The notes below the pieces were generated by a model. It searched no databases, was not told the DNA's origin, and saw nothing but the letters and a program-made list of their open reading frames with translations. A program made the translations under genes and the position numbers. From an uncultured Lachnospiraceae bacterium (lineage in GTDB: Bacteria; Bacillota_A; Clostridia; Lachnospirales; Lachnospiraceae), in the NCBI GenBank assembly GCA_947302185.1, contig CAMYVI010000023.1, forward strand, positions 1 to 17,118: a stretch of DNA of 17,118 bases, given 5' to 3'. Within the stretch, counting starts at the first letter, position 1. Each line of letters begins with the position of its first letter. Below are positions 6,881-14,532 of this stretch, in pieces.

Positions 6881-6909
6881 TTGAATCGGAAGTGATTGTT
6901 GTTTATCAT
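6881..6909 (+). promoter_or_regulatory. promoter of the lipoprotein gene
   Basis: TTGAAT (6881-6886) and TATCAT (6904-6909) are 17 bases apart. They leave a leader of about 125 bases before the ATG at 7041. No strong stem is evident in the leader. Confidence 0.4.
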
Positions 6910-7040
6910 GGAGTTAGGAAATAAAGGAAGAGACAGTTGTCAGAGAATCATCGATGCAAAAGATATTCGTGACAAAGCTTTACGATGAATCTGCAAAAGG
7001 AAAAATATATCCATCAAGGGATACAAACGGAGGAATTACT

Positions 7041-8519
7041 ATGAAGACAAAATACCTCATGTCCTTATTGACCGCAGCCATGGTTTTTTCAGCTTGCGGA
7101 AACACGCATCAGCCTTCCCTGCCGGATGGTCAGAAGGATACCACAGAAGAATCATCGTCGGAGGCAGCAGCAGGAACGGATTATTCTTCGGAAGAGGCGG
7201 CGGATGAGTCTGATCTGAAATCTGCGGATAGTGAACAATCAGGTGATACATCTGTATCATCCGTCTCTGAAAAAGAGGATGATACTGCGGTTTATGCCGC
7301 CTACCTGAAAGAAATACAGGATAATAAGGATGTCATTTCCGCTTACACATGGCAGAACGAATCTTATGATAATGACAGACTGACTTACGGAACCGTATAT
7401 CCGATCGCAATGGCGGACGTATACGGAGACGGTAAGCCGGAGCTCATTTTCATGAGGGCGAGCGGTACACCGAGTAACGGCTCATATTTCGAAGCAAATC
7501 TTGTTGTCGATACTTATGAGGATTCTGAGATAAGAACGCTGTATGATGAACGTCTGGATATACAGGTCGCCGGGGGAACAAACTTCTGCATATTTACGGG
7601 GATGGACCGGAGTCTTTACCGCTATGACGGAATCGGAGATGAGGGTTGGACATTTAATTATTCTCGTTTGAACGAATCAGACGGAGCCCTGCGCGAAACG
7701 GACAGAATCAAGCAGAACACTTACCCGGACGATACCTATGAGAACTGGACTGATACATATTTTCATAATGATTCCGAAATCAGCAAAGATGAATATGAAC
7801 GAATCAAAAAAGCCTACTATGATAATCTGGACAGGATTCTTCTGAGCGGAGGTAACGATGACGAGGTTTTGTTCACTTATACCGAGAGGTATGGGCAGGT
7901 AGCTATGACATATGATGAGGCGGTGGAGAAGCTGACGGCTCTTTCCGGTGTGAGTCTGAATAAAGATGATTCCTCCGCCCGAACTGAAAGCGCAGAAACT
8001 GCTCCTGCAGGAAATGCCGATTATTCCGATGTTTTCCGAAACATGTCGGAGCGTTCTCTGTATTTTTCGAGCGGCGTCGGAGGCTGGAACACTGATCTGG
8101 ATATCGGGGAAGACGGGATCTTCACAGGTCATTATTCCGACTCTGATATGGGAGATACGGGCGATGGATATCCGAACGGAACGTGTTATGACTGCGAATT
8201 TATGGGAAGATTTGTAATTACGGAAAAAATCGATGACTATTCTTATAAAATGACGATGGAGGAAATCGCTCCGGAAAATCCGAACGGCATGGAATGGATC
8301 GATGACGGAGTACGCTATATTGCTTCCGAACCGTACGGACTGAGCGGGGGAAAAGAGTTCCTGCTCTATCTGCCGGGACTGCCGATGTCAAAGCTGACGG
8401 ATGACGGTCTCGGATGGTATACGAGGCCAAGGGGAATCCGCGACGATGAACTGCCTGATACGCTGCCGTGTTACGGTATCTATAATACGGCTACAGGCGA
8501 TGCCTTCTATTCGGGTTGA
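7041..8519 (+). CDS. secreted lipoprotein of unknown function (492 aa)
   Basis: ATG 7041 is chosen over an in-frame ATG at 6954 because GGAGG (7029-7033) precedes it and it starts a signal peptide: MKTKYLMSLLTAAMVFSAC with the lipobox FSAC, lipidated Cys19. A Ser/Glu/Asp-rich tether (about 20-85) follows. The first globular part (about 85-300) includes MADVYGDGKPELIFM near residue 124, whose D-x-x-G-D-G-x-x-E pattern resembles Ca-binding FG-GAP-type loops. After a Ser/Ala/Glu linker (about 305-330) comes a separate C-terminal domain (about 335-492): YFSSGVGGWNTDLDIGEDG, SDMGDTGDGYPNGTCYDC, and FLLYLPGLPMSKL. I recall similar C-terminal domains in other clostridial lipoproteins but know no function. 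The mature protein sits outside, anchored to the membrane. It is monocistronic or followed by the carbonic anhydrase 125 bases later. Confidence 0.88.
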   Translation: MKTKYLMSLLTAAMVFSACGNTHQPSLPDGQKDTTEESSSEAAAGTDYSSEEAADESDLKSADSEQSGDTSVSSVSEKEDDTAVYAAYLKEIQDNKDVISAYTWQNESYDNDRLTYGTVYPIAMADVYGDGKPELIFMRASGTPSNGSYFEANLVVDTYEDSEIRTLYDERLDIQVAGGTNFCIFTGMDRSLYRYDGIGDEGWTFNYSRLNESDGALRETDRIKQNTYPDDTYENWTDTYFHNDSEISKDEYERIKKAYYDNLDRILLSGGNDDEVLFTYTERYGQVAMTYDEAVEKLTALSGVSLNKDDSSARTESAETAPAGNADYSDVFRNMSERSLYFSSGVGGWNTDLDIGEDGIFTGHYSDSDMGDTGDGYPNGTCYDCEFMGRFVITEKIDDYSYKMTMEEIAPENPNGMEWIDDGVRYIASEPYGLSGGKEFLLYLPGLPMSKLTDDGLGWYTRPRGIRDDELPDTLPCYGIYNTATGDAFYSG

Positions 8520-8533
8520 TACGGATGCTGCGA

Positions 8534-8553
8534 ACGCCGAGGCGTTCTTGAAG
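8534..8553 (+). repeat. interspersed 20-base element, copy 1 (hairpin)
   Basis: ACGCCGAGGCGTTCTTGAAG matches 16608-16627 at 19 of 20 bases. This copy sits 14 bases after the stop of the lipoprotein gene. With the preceding GA it forms a perfect GAACGC/GCGTTC stem (8532-8547) with a 4-base loop. No T run follows, so it is not a standard terminator. Confidence 0.6.
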
Positions 8554-8644
8554 CAAAGTATGCACAAAATCTGCTCAATAATTATCAGTGAAATAATACG
8601 TTTGCCACATAATCATATAACTATCATGAAGGAGACCTGCAAGT

Positions 8645-9208
8645 ATGGAAAAAATTCAATTGCCGGATGCAATAGAAAAGCTGAAAGAAGGAAATAGAAG
8701 ATACATGGATGTACAACGTGAAATCGGTGACATATCTCCGGCTATTCGTAAGGATACATGCCTGAACGGACAGAATCCTTTTGCACTGATTATTACCTGT
8801 TCCGATTCCAGAGTCATTCCGGAAGCAATATTCCAGGTAGGAATAGGTGACCTTTTCGTTATCAGAATCGCCGGAAATGTGATCGATAATCACCAGCTCG
8901 GAAGTATAGAGAACGCAGCTGACCATCTCGGCGTGAAACTGATTGTCGTTTTGGGGCATACTCATTGCGGCGCGGTTGATGCTGCCATAGCCCATAATCC
9001 GGCCGGATATATCCGGTTCATAACGGATGAGATCAAGGCGGCAATCGGCGACACGAGTGACCCGTATGAGGCAAGCTGCCTTAATGTCCGGCACAGCATC
9101 GAAGCTATCGAATCGAGTCAGATAATCCGGCATGATGAGGAGGAAGGACTGCGGGTATTGGGAGCAGTATATGATATAGAAACGGGAAAAGTTCATTTTC
9201 TCGAATGA
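8645..9208 (+). CDS. beta-class carbonic anhydrase (187 aa)
   Basis: The protein catalyses reversible hydration of CO2 to bicarbonate. The beta-class zinc site is intact: CSDSR with C52, D54 and R56, and GHTHCGA with H105 and C108. NPFALIITCSDSR and DLFVIRIAGNVID are the usual family core, and the tail RVLGAVYDIETGKVHFLE closes the fold as in typical 180-200-residue members. ATG 8645 has AAGGAG about 10 bases upstream. It is cytoplasmic (no signal peptide). A strong terminator follows it. The 125-base gap upstream has no promoter I can call with confidence, so it may be co-transcribed with the lipoprotein gene or have a weak promoter. In a clostridial cell it probably supplies bicarbonate for carboxylation reactions. 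Confidence 0.95.
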   Translation: MEKIQLPDAIEKLKEGNRRYMDVQREIGDISPAIRKDTCLNGQNPFALIITCSDSRVIPEAIFQVGIGDLFVIRIAGNVIDNHQLGSIENAADHLGVKLIVVLGHTHCGAVDAAIAHNPAGYIRFITDEIKAAIGDTSDPYEASCLNVRHSIEAIESSQIIRHDEEEGLRVLGAVYDIETGKVHFLE

Positions 9209-9244
9209 CGACAGTGAGAATCCGGCAGGTCTGAAGAACTTTGA

Positions 9245-9299
9245 GCGGAATTGCTGTTCAAGAATGTCTCAGCGTTCTTGAACAGCAATTCCGCTTTTT
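9245..9299 (+). terminator. rho-independent terminator after carbonic anhydrase
   Basis: A perfect 20-bp stem (9245-9264 with 9275-9294) encloses a 10-base loop and is followed by TTTTT (9295-9299). No T run is present in the other direction. Confidence 0.95.
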
Positions 9300-9318
9300 G
9301 TTCCTCAGATAGAATAAG

Positions 9319-9591
9319 TTATTTCAGTTTACCTTCAAAGATTTCCACAATCGTCTTCTCCGTACCGACCATGCCCGGAGAAGCTATCAGTCCCATATTG
9401 CACATCGTATCTTCCGGCGTAGCACCGTTGATGCCGTGTACCTTATCGATATGGACGCTGTTCATGGCAAATTCGACAGACTTGAAGGCCGCATCGCAAG
9501 CTGCAACACCTTTCATTGTACAACCCTGATTGCCTCCGTCACATATCATGCCGGTTATGGACGAAGCCATGTTATTGAGGGTATATTCCAT
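9319..9591 (-). pseudogene. C-terminal fragment of a UPF0597 / L-cysteine desulfidase-like (serine dehydratase alpha) protein, 90 aa
   Basis: The sequence NNMASSITGMICDGGNQGC, then MKGVAACDAAFKSVEFAM and GLIASPGMVGTEKTIVEI is the end of the serine-dehydratase-alpha domain found in YhaM/CyuA-type proteins, including the CDGG...C cysteines that bind an iron-sulfur cluster. Intact proteins are about 420-440 residues; here only the last ~90 remain. The region upstream on minus (to about 9890) shows no other part of the gene. Oddly, the fragment has a full translation start: GGAGGAG followed after 8 bases by ATG 9591. So it could still be translated, although without the substrate-binding half it cannot be a normal enzyme. 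The reaction in intact relatives is cysteine to pyruvate, ammonia and sulfide. Confidence 0.75.
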
Positions 9592-9668
9592 TTCCTGAAC
9601 TCCTCCGCCTTTTAATGCGTCAACTTTGCTGTTAAATACATTTTTCCAAAATTAAAGTCTGACAAATG

Positions 9669-9697
9669 TTCACTATGATACAAATGTGTGGTACAAT
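9669..9697 (+). promoter_or_regulatory. promoter of the GGDEF-PAS gene
   Basis: TTCACT (9669-9674), 17 bases, TACAAT (9692-9697) preceded by TGG, an extended -10. The leader is about 80 bases. Confidence 0.5.
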
Positions 9698-9786
9698 CTT
9701 TAAAACGCGTGGACATAAACCCGCCGTACAATGAGATGCACAGAAAGAATCCCGTCCATGCACTGTTTTCTGAAAGGAGGCCGTTT

Positions 9787-10737
9787 ATGGAACATGAAAA
9801 ACTGATAGCCCATCTCTCCAGACTTTCCGAGGAAGATACGATCACCGGACTTCTAAACCGAAGAGGCGGTGTAAAGCGAATCAATGAGTACATGGCAGCT
9901 CATCCCGATGAAGTGTGTGCATTTATGCTATTTGACGGGGATCATTTTAAGAAGATTAATGACAGCTACGGACATCTGGTCGGAGACCATGTCATCGCAC
10001 AGAGCGGGCAGGAAATCCTGCGCCGCTTCTCGGACAAGGGTATTGTATTCCGCCTGGGCGGAGACGAGTTCGTAGTCTTTTATACCGATACATCCGAGGC
10101 GGAAGTCCGCATGCATCTTGAGGAGTTCGGAAATTCTCTGAAGCGGGCAAATGCTCTCAGCGATATTAATATGCCGTTTACATTCTCTATCGGCGTCTCC
10201 ATGACTCCTGACCACGGAAATGATTTTAATGATTTGATGAAAGGCGCGGATATAGCGCTTTACAATTCAAAATACGAAGGCCGCGGCAGATACCGTTTCT
10301 ATAAGACCGGCATGGAAGTGCCTCACAGAGACCAGTTCATGTTTGCTCTCGAAGAATTTGCCAAAGGTATGCCGGGAGGCTTTTTCGTATATGAAGCCCA
10401 GGGCGAGGAGAAGATTCTCTACGCGAGTGAATCTCTCGCCAAGATGTTCAAGTGCAAGTCGGTAAAGGAATTCCGCAATTTTGTCGGTAACAGTTTCCGC
10501 GGGATTGTTCATCCCGATGATCTCGAAGAGTCTGAGAAGGAGATTGCGGTGCAGCAGTTCGAGCTGCCGGAGAATGAGAACCGTATGGACTATGTGCGGT
10601 ACCGGATCATTTGCAAAGACGGAACCGTCAAGACTGTGGATGATTTCGGTCATCTCGTGATGGACCCGACGTTCGGGCCTGTGTATTATGTGTATCTGCT
10701 TGATTTGGAAGACGCTATTTTCAGTATGAGAAAATGA
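9787..10737 (+). CDS. diguanylate cyclase with C-terminal PAS domain (GGDEF-PAS, 316 aa)
   Basis: ATG 9787 is preceded by AAAGGAGG (9773-9780); an earlier in-frame start at 9688 lies in the promoter and is rejected. Residues ~18-175 are a GGDEF domain: DTITGLLNRRGG, the metal/GTP motif FDGDHFKKINDSYGH at ~48, and an intact active site GGDEF at 91-95, then YNSKYEGRGRYRFY. The enzyme would make cyclic di-GMP from two GTP. The usual inhibitory RxxD five residues before the active site is not in register (RFSD is two residues too far upstream), so feedback inhibition is probably lost. Residues ~185-316 form a PAS domain (GGFFVYEAQGEEKILYASE, GIVHPDDLEE, YRIICKDGTVKTVDDFGH). PAS normally precedes GGDEF; here it follows. 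No membrane segment, so a soluble sensor enzyme. A terminator follows. Confidence 0.92.
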   Translation: MEHEKLIAHLSRLSEEDTITGLLNRRGGVKRINEYMAAHPDEVCAFMLFDGDHFKKINDSYGHLVGDHVIAQSGQEILRRFSDKGIVFRLGGDEFVVFYTDTSEAEVRMHLEEFGNSLKRANALSDINMPFTFSIGVSMTPDHGNDFNDLMKGADIALYNSKYEGRGRYRFYKTGMEVPHRDQFMFALEEFAKGMPGGFFVYEAQGEEKILYASESLAKMFKCKSVKEFRNFVGNSFRGIVHPDDLEESEKEIAVQQFELPENENRMDYVRYRIICKDGTVKTVDDFGHLVMDPTFGPVYYVYLLDLEDAIFSMRK

Positions 10738-10797
10738 TTCCGAGAAGGAATATGACACTATTTTCAAAAAGTGTGTAAAGTATGAATATGACTGCAG

Positions 10798-10835
10798 ATG
10801 AAAATGCCGCCCCGTTTGGGGCGACGTTTTCATTT
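10798..10835 (+). terminator. rho-independent terminator after the GGDEF-PAS gene
   Basis: A CGCCCC/GGGGCG stem with GTTT loop is extended outward through one mismatch into ATGAAAA/TTTTCAT (10798-10832), with T-rich sequence at the 3' side. Confidence 0.8.
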
Positions 10836-10851
10836 GCGGGACTTATCCGGC

Positions 10852-10881
10852 TTTACAGGTCTGTTGTATTTAAACTATAAT
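10852..10881 (+). promoter_or_regulatory. promoter of the 65-aa gene / DUF5107 operon
   Basis: TTTACA (10852-10857), 18 bases, consensus TATAAT (10876-10881). The leader contains a small stem AAGGAT/ATCCTT (10895-10900 with 10907-10912) just before the ribosome-binding site. Confidence 0.65.
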
Positions 10882-10929
10882 AAAGCAGAAATATAAGGAT
10901 CTTTATATCCTTTAAAGAAAGGAGAAAAA

Positions 10930-11127
10930 ATGGCAACCGTAGAAGATCTTGTAAAGCAGTATGAGACTGACGAATCGCTCCGAAAGGAGGTATCGGATAT
11001 AGTCGCTGACGGAAAAATCAGCTTCGGGGAATTTGTTACTTTTGCGAGAAAACACAGTGTCAATGTGTCCCCTGCGGATCTTCCGAAGTACAGTGAGATG
11101 GCAAAGAAGCTCGGCTTTATAAAGTAA
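10930..11127 (+). CDS. 65-residue protein, EF-hand-like or Nif11-like, first gene of DUF5107 operon
   Basis: ATG 10930 has AAAGGAG about 6 bases upstream and a strong promoter. The protein is helical and charged: an N-terminal helix (VEDLVKQYETDESLRKEV), then DIVADGKISFGEF, a second helix (VTFARKHSV) and NVSPADLPKYSEMAKKLGF. The segment D-I-V-A-D-G-K-I-S-F-G-E fits an EF-hand loop at positions 1, 5, 6, 8, 9 and 12 but has Val at position 3. The overall plan (helix, D-G turn, E-F, then a helix ending in a DL/EL motif) also resembles Nif11-type leader domains, but there is no Gly-Gly cleavage site and no cysteine. I cannot choose between these. It is 63 bases upstream of the DUF5107-TPR gene on the same strand, probably one transcript. 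Confidence 0.75.
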   Translation: MATVEDLVKQYETDESLRKEVSDIVADGKISFGEFVTFARKHSVNVSPADLPKYSEMAKKLGFIK

Positions 11128-11190
11128 GAGTACAGGAATCGTCACGAGAATTGCGCGATAACGAATGAACCCAGGTGAGGAGAAAAAACA

Positions 11191-14100
11191 ATGGCTGCAG
11201 TAAAAGTCTGGGAAGAGCAGGTTATCATCCCGACATATGAAGTCGGCGAGGCTGACAGAAATCCCATGTTCCTTGAAAAGAGAGTGTATCAGGGGAGTAC
11301 GGGAAAAATATATCCCTACCCGTCCGTTCAGGAAATCAGCAGGACAAAGACGGATAAGGTATGGAATGCGGTCTTTCTCGAGAACCGATACCTGAAAGTC
11401 ATGATCCTTCCCGAACTGGGCGGCAGGATCCAGAGGGCTTATGACAAGACGAATGACTATGATTTCGTATATTACAATCATGTTATCAAGCCTGCACTGG
11501 TAGGCCTGACCGGCCCGTGGATCTCCGGAGGCATAGAGTTCAACTGGCCGCAGCATCACAGACCCACGACGTACTGTCCGGTGGATCATGAGATAATAAG
11601 AAATGCGGATGGCAGCTGCTCGGTCATAACAGGGGATGTCGATCAGATGTACGGTACGAAAGAAATCACGACTTTTACCCTGTATCCGGACAGAGCATAT
11701 ATCGAAATAAAAGGCCAGCTCTACAACAGGACACCTCTTCCTCAGACATTTCTCTGGTGGGCCAATCCGGCTGTTTCGGTCAATGATCATACCCAGTCAA
11801 TTTTCCCGCCGGATGTGCATAGTGTCTACGATCACGGAAAGCGGGCAGTGTCGCGTTTTCCGATAGCGACGGGCGAATACTATAAGCATGATTACAGCGA
11901 AGGCGTAGACATATCACGATATAAGAATATTCCGGTCCCGACTTCCTACATGGCAGAGAGATCCGAGTACAACTTTGTCGGGGGGTATGACTATCGGAAA
12001 AAGGCGGGTCTCCTTCATGTGGCGGATCATCACATTTCTCCCGGCAAAAAACAATGGACGTGGGGCTGCGGGGATTTCGGAAAAGCATGGGACAGAAATC
12101 TCACGGATGAGGACGGTCCGTACATCGAACTCATGACAGGCATGTTCTGTGACAATCAACCGGATTTTACCTGGCTCAAACCTTTTGAGGAGAAAGTTTT
12201 CAGGCAGTACTTCATGCCTTATAAGGCAGTGGGGCAGGTAAAGAATGCGAGTATCCACGCTGCCATGAACATGGAAGTCAGGGAAGATGGGGTCTATGTC
12301 TGTGTTTACGCTACACAGACATACCGGGATGCGGAGATCATCGTGTATGTTGACGGAGAGGAAAGAGCAAAGGAGATTGCTACAATCTCGCCGGTCGACA
12401 TTTTCGAGAAGCTGCTGCCGGTCATTGCGGATGATATGTACAGCATTAAAGTCAGTGTGAGGGCAAATGGACGCGAGCTCATCTCATATCAGCCTGCCGA
12501 CCGGGGAATTCCGGAACTTGCAGAACCTGCAAAAGCACCGGCTGCCCCTGAAGAAATGCTTACAAATGAAGAGTTGTATCTCACGGCACAGCACATCGAA
12601 CAGTACCGGCATGCGACATGGCTGCCGGATCCGTATTACCTGGAAGGCCTGAAGCGGGATAAGAATGATACCCGGATAAACAACGCCTACGGCCTGCTCC
12701 TGCTCCGGAGAGGGTGTTTTAGGGAATCGGAGCCTTACTTCAGAACCGCAATAAGAAGGCTGACCGGCGGCGGAATGTTCAACAATCCATATGACGGGGA
12801 ACCGTTCTATAATCTCGGACTGTCGCTGTTTTATCAGGAAAGATATGATGAGGCTTACGATGCCTTCTACAAGGCGACATGGACCAACGAGCAGCAGGAG
12901 ATGTCCTTCTATTATCTGGCGCTGATCGCTCTGAGAAGAGGCGATGCGGAGGAAGCTCTGGAACTAGTCGAAAAAGGTCTCGTAAAGAACATGCATAATG
13001 TCAAGGCGAGGGGACTTAAGGCAGTTATTCTTGAAAAACTCGGCCTGCGGGATACGGCTCTTGCATGGATCCGGGAAAATATCGGTGTAGACTTTTTCGA
13101 TTACGTATCCCGGTACGAAGCATATTTCCTGAACGGATGCAAGGATGAGGAGCTTGCCGAAATTACGGCACTCAGCAGAAACTTCCGCGAAACATTACTT
13201 CAGACTGCCCGCGACTTTGCGGAAGGCGGACAGTACGATAAGGCGGTTGCCGTTCTTGAGGCGTATGACGGCGACTACCCGCTGGTCCGTTATTATAAAG
13301 GCTTCTATCTGAAAAAACTCGGAAAAGAGGCCGAGGCTATTGAAGAATACAGAGCCGGAGAGGATAGTGATCCGTCCTACTGCTTCCCGAACAAGCTTGA
13401 AGATATTCAGGTCCTGCGGGATGTTGCGGACAGCGTGAAGGATGCGGCTAAGGCATGCTATTATCTCGGGAATCTGTATTATGACAAGCTGCAGTACGAA
13501 CAGGCGATTTCTCTCTGGGAGAGATCTGAAAAGATTTGTGACACATACCCGACTCTGGAACGGAATCTTTCAATAGCATACTACAACAAATCCGGAGAGC
13601 ATGAGAAGGCTCTTTGGAGGCTCGAGCGAGCATTTTCTCTTGACAGAAACGACGCACGGGTATTTCTGGAACTGGATCAGCTATATCAGAAGCTGGCCCG
13701 CACTCCGGCACAGCGTCTTGAAAAGTTCAGAGAGAATCTGAACCTGATCGAAAAGAGGGATGATCTCTACACGGAGTATGTGACGGTCCTGAATCTGAAC
13801 GGGCTGTATGAAGAGGCTTATGATGCGATAATGTCTCATGAATTCCGGACCTGGGAAGGTGCAGAGGGAAAAATCTCCACGCAGTATAAGACAGCTCTCC
13901 TCGAGATGGCGAAAGAAGCCATCTTTGCGGGTGACGACGCAAAAGCGGAGAATCTCCTGCGCAGGGCTCTGGAACTGCCGCTTTGTCTCGGTGAAGGACG
14001 GCTCGAAGGAACAAAGGACAATCATATTTACTTTACGCTCGGTCTTGCTCTCGAGAGACAGGGCAGAGCAGATGAAGCGAAAGAGTGTTATGAAAAGGCT

Positions 14101-14481
14101 ACGCTCGGCGCTATGGAGCCGGCGGGCGTGATGTATTATTATGATCAGCCGGCAGATATGGTTCTCTATCAGGGCCTGGCCAAGGCAAAGCTGGGACTTA
14201 CCGGGCAGGCCAATGCGAGATTCTACAAGCTGGTAGACTACGGCGAACAGCATATCAGGGATAGTTTCAAGATGGACTATTTTGCGGTGTCCATGCCGGA
14301 CATGTCCGTATTTGACGCGGATATGACACAGAAAAATGTGAACCACTGTAACTACCTGATGGGACTCGGCAGGCTCGGACTGGGTCAGAAAGCCGAGGCA
14401 GCCTCCTGCTTTGGCAGGGTGCTGGAAGCGGATCCGAACCATCAGAACGCAGCGATTTACAGGAAGATGGCCGGGCGATAA
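11191..14481 (+). CDS. DUF5107 and tetratricopeptide-repeat protein (1096 aa)
   Basis: ATG 11191 follows GAGGAG by about 10 bases. Residues ~1-360 form a DUF5107-type domain with a beta-supersandwich/mutarotase-like look: NAVFLENRYLKVMILPELGG, then GLTGPWISGGIEFNWPQHH near 104-123, TFLWWANPAVSVNDHTQSIF, and YIELMTGMFCDNQPDFTWL. Residues ~360-440 are a small beta domain. From about 455 to the end the protein is all helical TPR-like repeats (for example FYNLGLSLFYQERYDEAYDAF, RGDAEEALELVEKGL, ACYYLGNLYYDKLQYEQAI, EAASCFGRVLEADPNHQNAA). No signal peptide or membrane helix, so cytoplasmic. Proteins of this build occur in carbohydrate-using gut bacteria and are thought to act on or bind glycans, but I know no proven activity for this one. 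It is the second gene of a probable operon with the 65-residue protein. No terminator is visible after it. Confidence 0.88.
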   Translation: MAAVKVWEEQVIIPTYEVGEADRNPMFLEKRVYQGSTGKIYPYPSVQEISRTKTDKVWNAVFLENRYLKVMILPELGGRIQRAYDKTNDYDFVYYNHVIKPALVGLTGPWISGGIEFNWPQHHRPTTYCPVDHEIIRNADGSCSVITGDVDQMYGTKEITTFTLYPDRAYIEIKGQLYNRTPLPQTFLWWANPAVSVNDHTQSIFPPDVHSVYDHGKRAVSRFPIATGEYYKHDYSEGVDISRYKNIPVPTSYMAERSEYNFVGGYDYRKKAGLLHVADHHISPGKKQWTWGCGDFGKAWDRNLTDEDGPYIELMTGMFCDNQPDFTWLKPFEEKVFRQYFMPYKAVGQVKNASIHAAMNMEVREDGVYVCVYATQTYRDAEIIVYVDGEERAKEIATISPVDIFEKLLPVIADDMYSIKVSVRANGRELISYQPADRGIPELAEPAKAPAAPEEMLTNEELYLTAQHIEQYRHATWLPDPYYLEGLKRDKNDTRINNAYGLLLLRRGCFRESEPYFRTAIRRLTGGGMFNNPYDGEPFYNLGLSLFYQERYDEAYDAFYKATWTNEQQEMSFYYLALIALRRGDAEEALELVEKGLVKNMHNVKARGLKAVILEKLGLRDTALAWIRENIGVDFFDYVSRYEAYFLNGCKDEELAEITALSRNFRETLLQTARDFAEGGQYDKAVAVLEAYDGDYPLVRYYKGFYLKKLGKEAEAIEEYRAGEDSDPSYCFPNKLEDIQVLRDVADSVKDAAKACYYLGNLYYDKLQYEQAISLWERSEKICDTYPTLERNLSIAYYNKSGEHEKALWRLERAFSLDRNDARVFLELDQLYQKLARTPAQRLEKFRENLNLIEKRDDLYTEYVTVLNLNGLYEEAYDAIMSHEFRTWEGAEGKISTQYKTALLEMAKEAIFAGDDAKAENLLRRALELPLCLGEGRLEGTKDNHIYFTLGLALERQGRADEAKECYEKATLGAMEPAGVMYYYDQPADMVLYQGLAKAKLGLTGQANARFYKLVDYGEQHIRDSFKMDYFAVSMPDMSVFDADMTQKNVNHCNYLMGLGRLGLGQKAEAASCFGRVLEADPNHQNAAIYRKMAGR

Positions 14482-14532
14482 GATTCTGTCCGCCGAAGGA
14501 AAAGAAAACGGAACGGAATATGAAAAGATACT

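Noticed and set aside
8532..8547. Terminator after the lipoprotein gene
   Set aside because: The stem is only 6 bp and no T run follows; a repeated element explains it better.
8624..9196. 190-codon minus-strand open frame opposite carbonic anhydrase
   Set aside because: The + strand frame has all zinc ligands of a beta-carbonic anhydrase; the antisense frame has none of its own features.
10754..10776. ACACT...AGTGT hairpin after the GGDEF-PAS stop
   Set aside because: The arms are short with a 10-base A/T-rich loop, and a much better terminator lies 30 bases downstream.
10912..11790. 292-codon minus-strand open frame
   Set aside because: It is antisense to the 65-residue gene and the DUF5107 start, both of which have good ribosome-binding sites and codon use.
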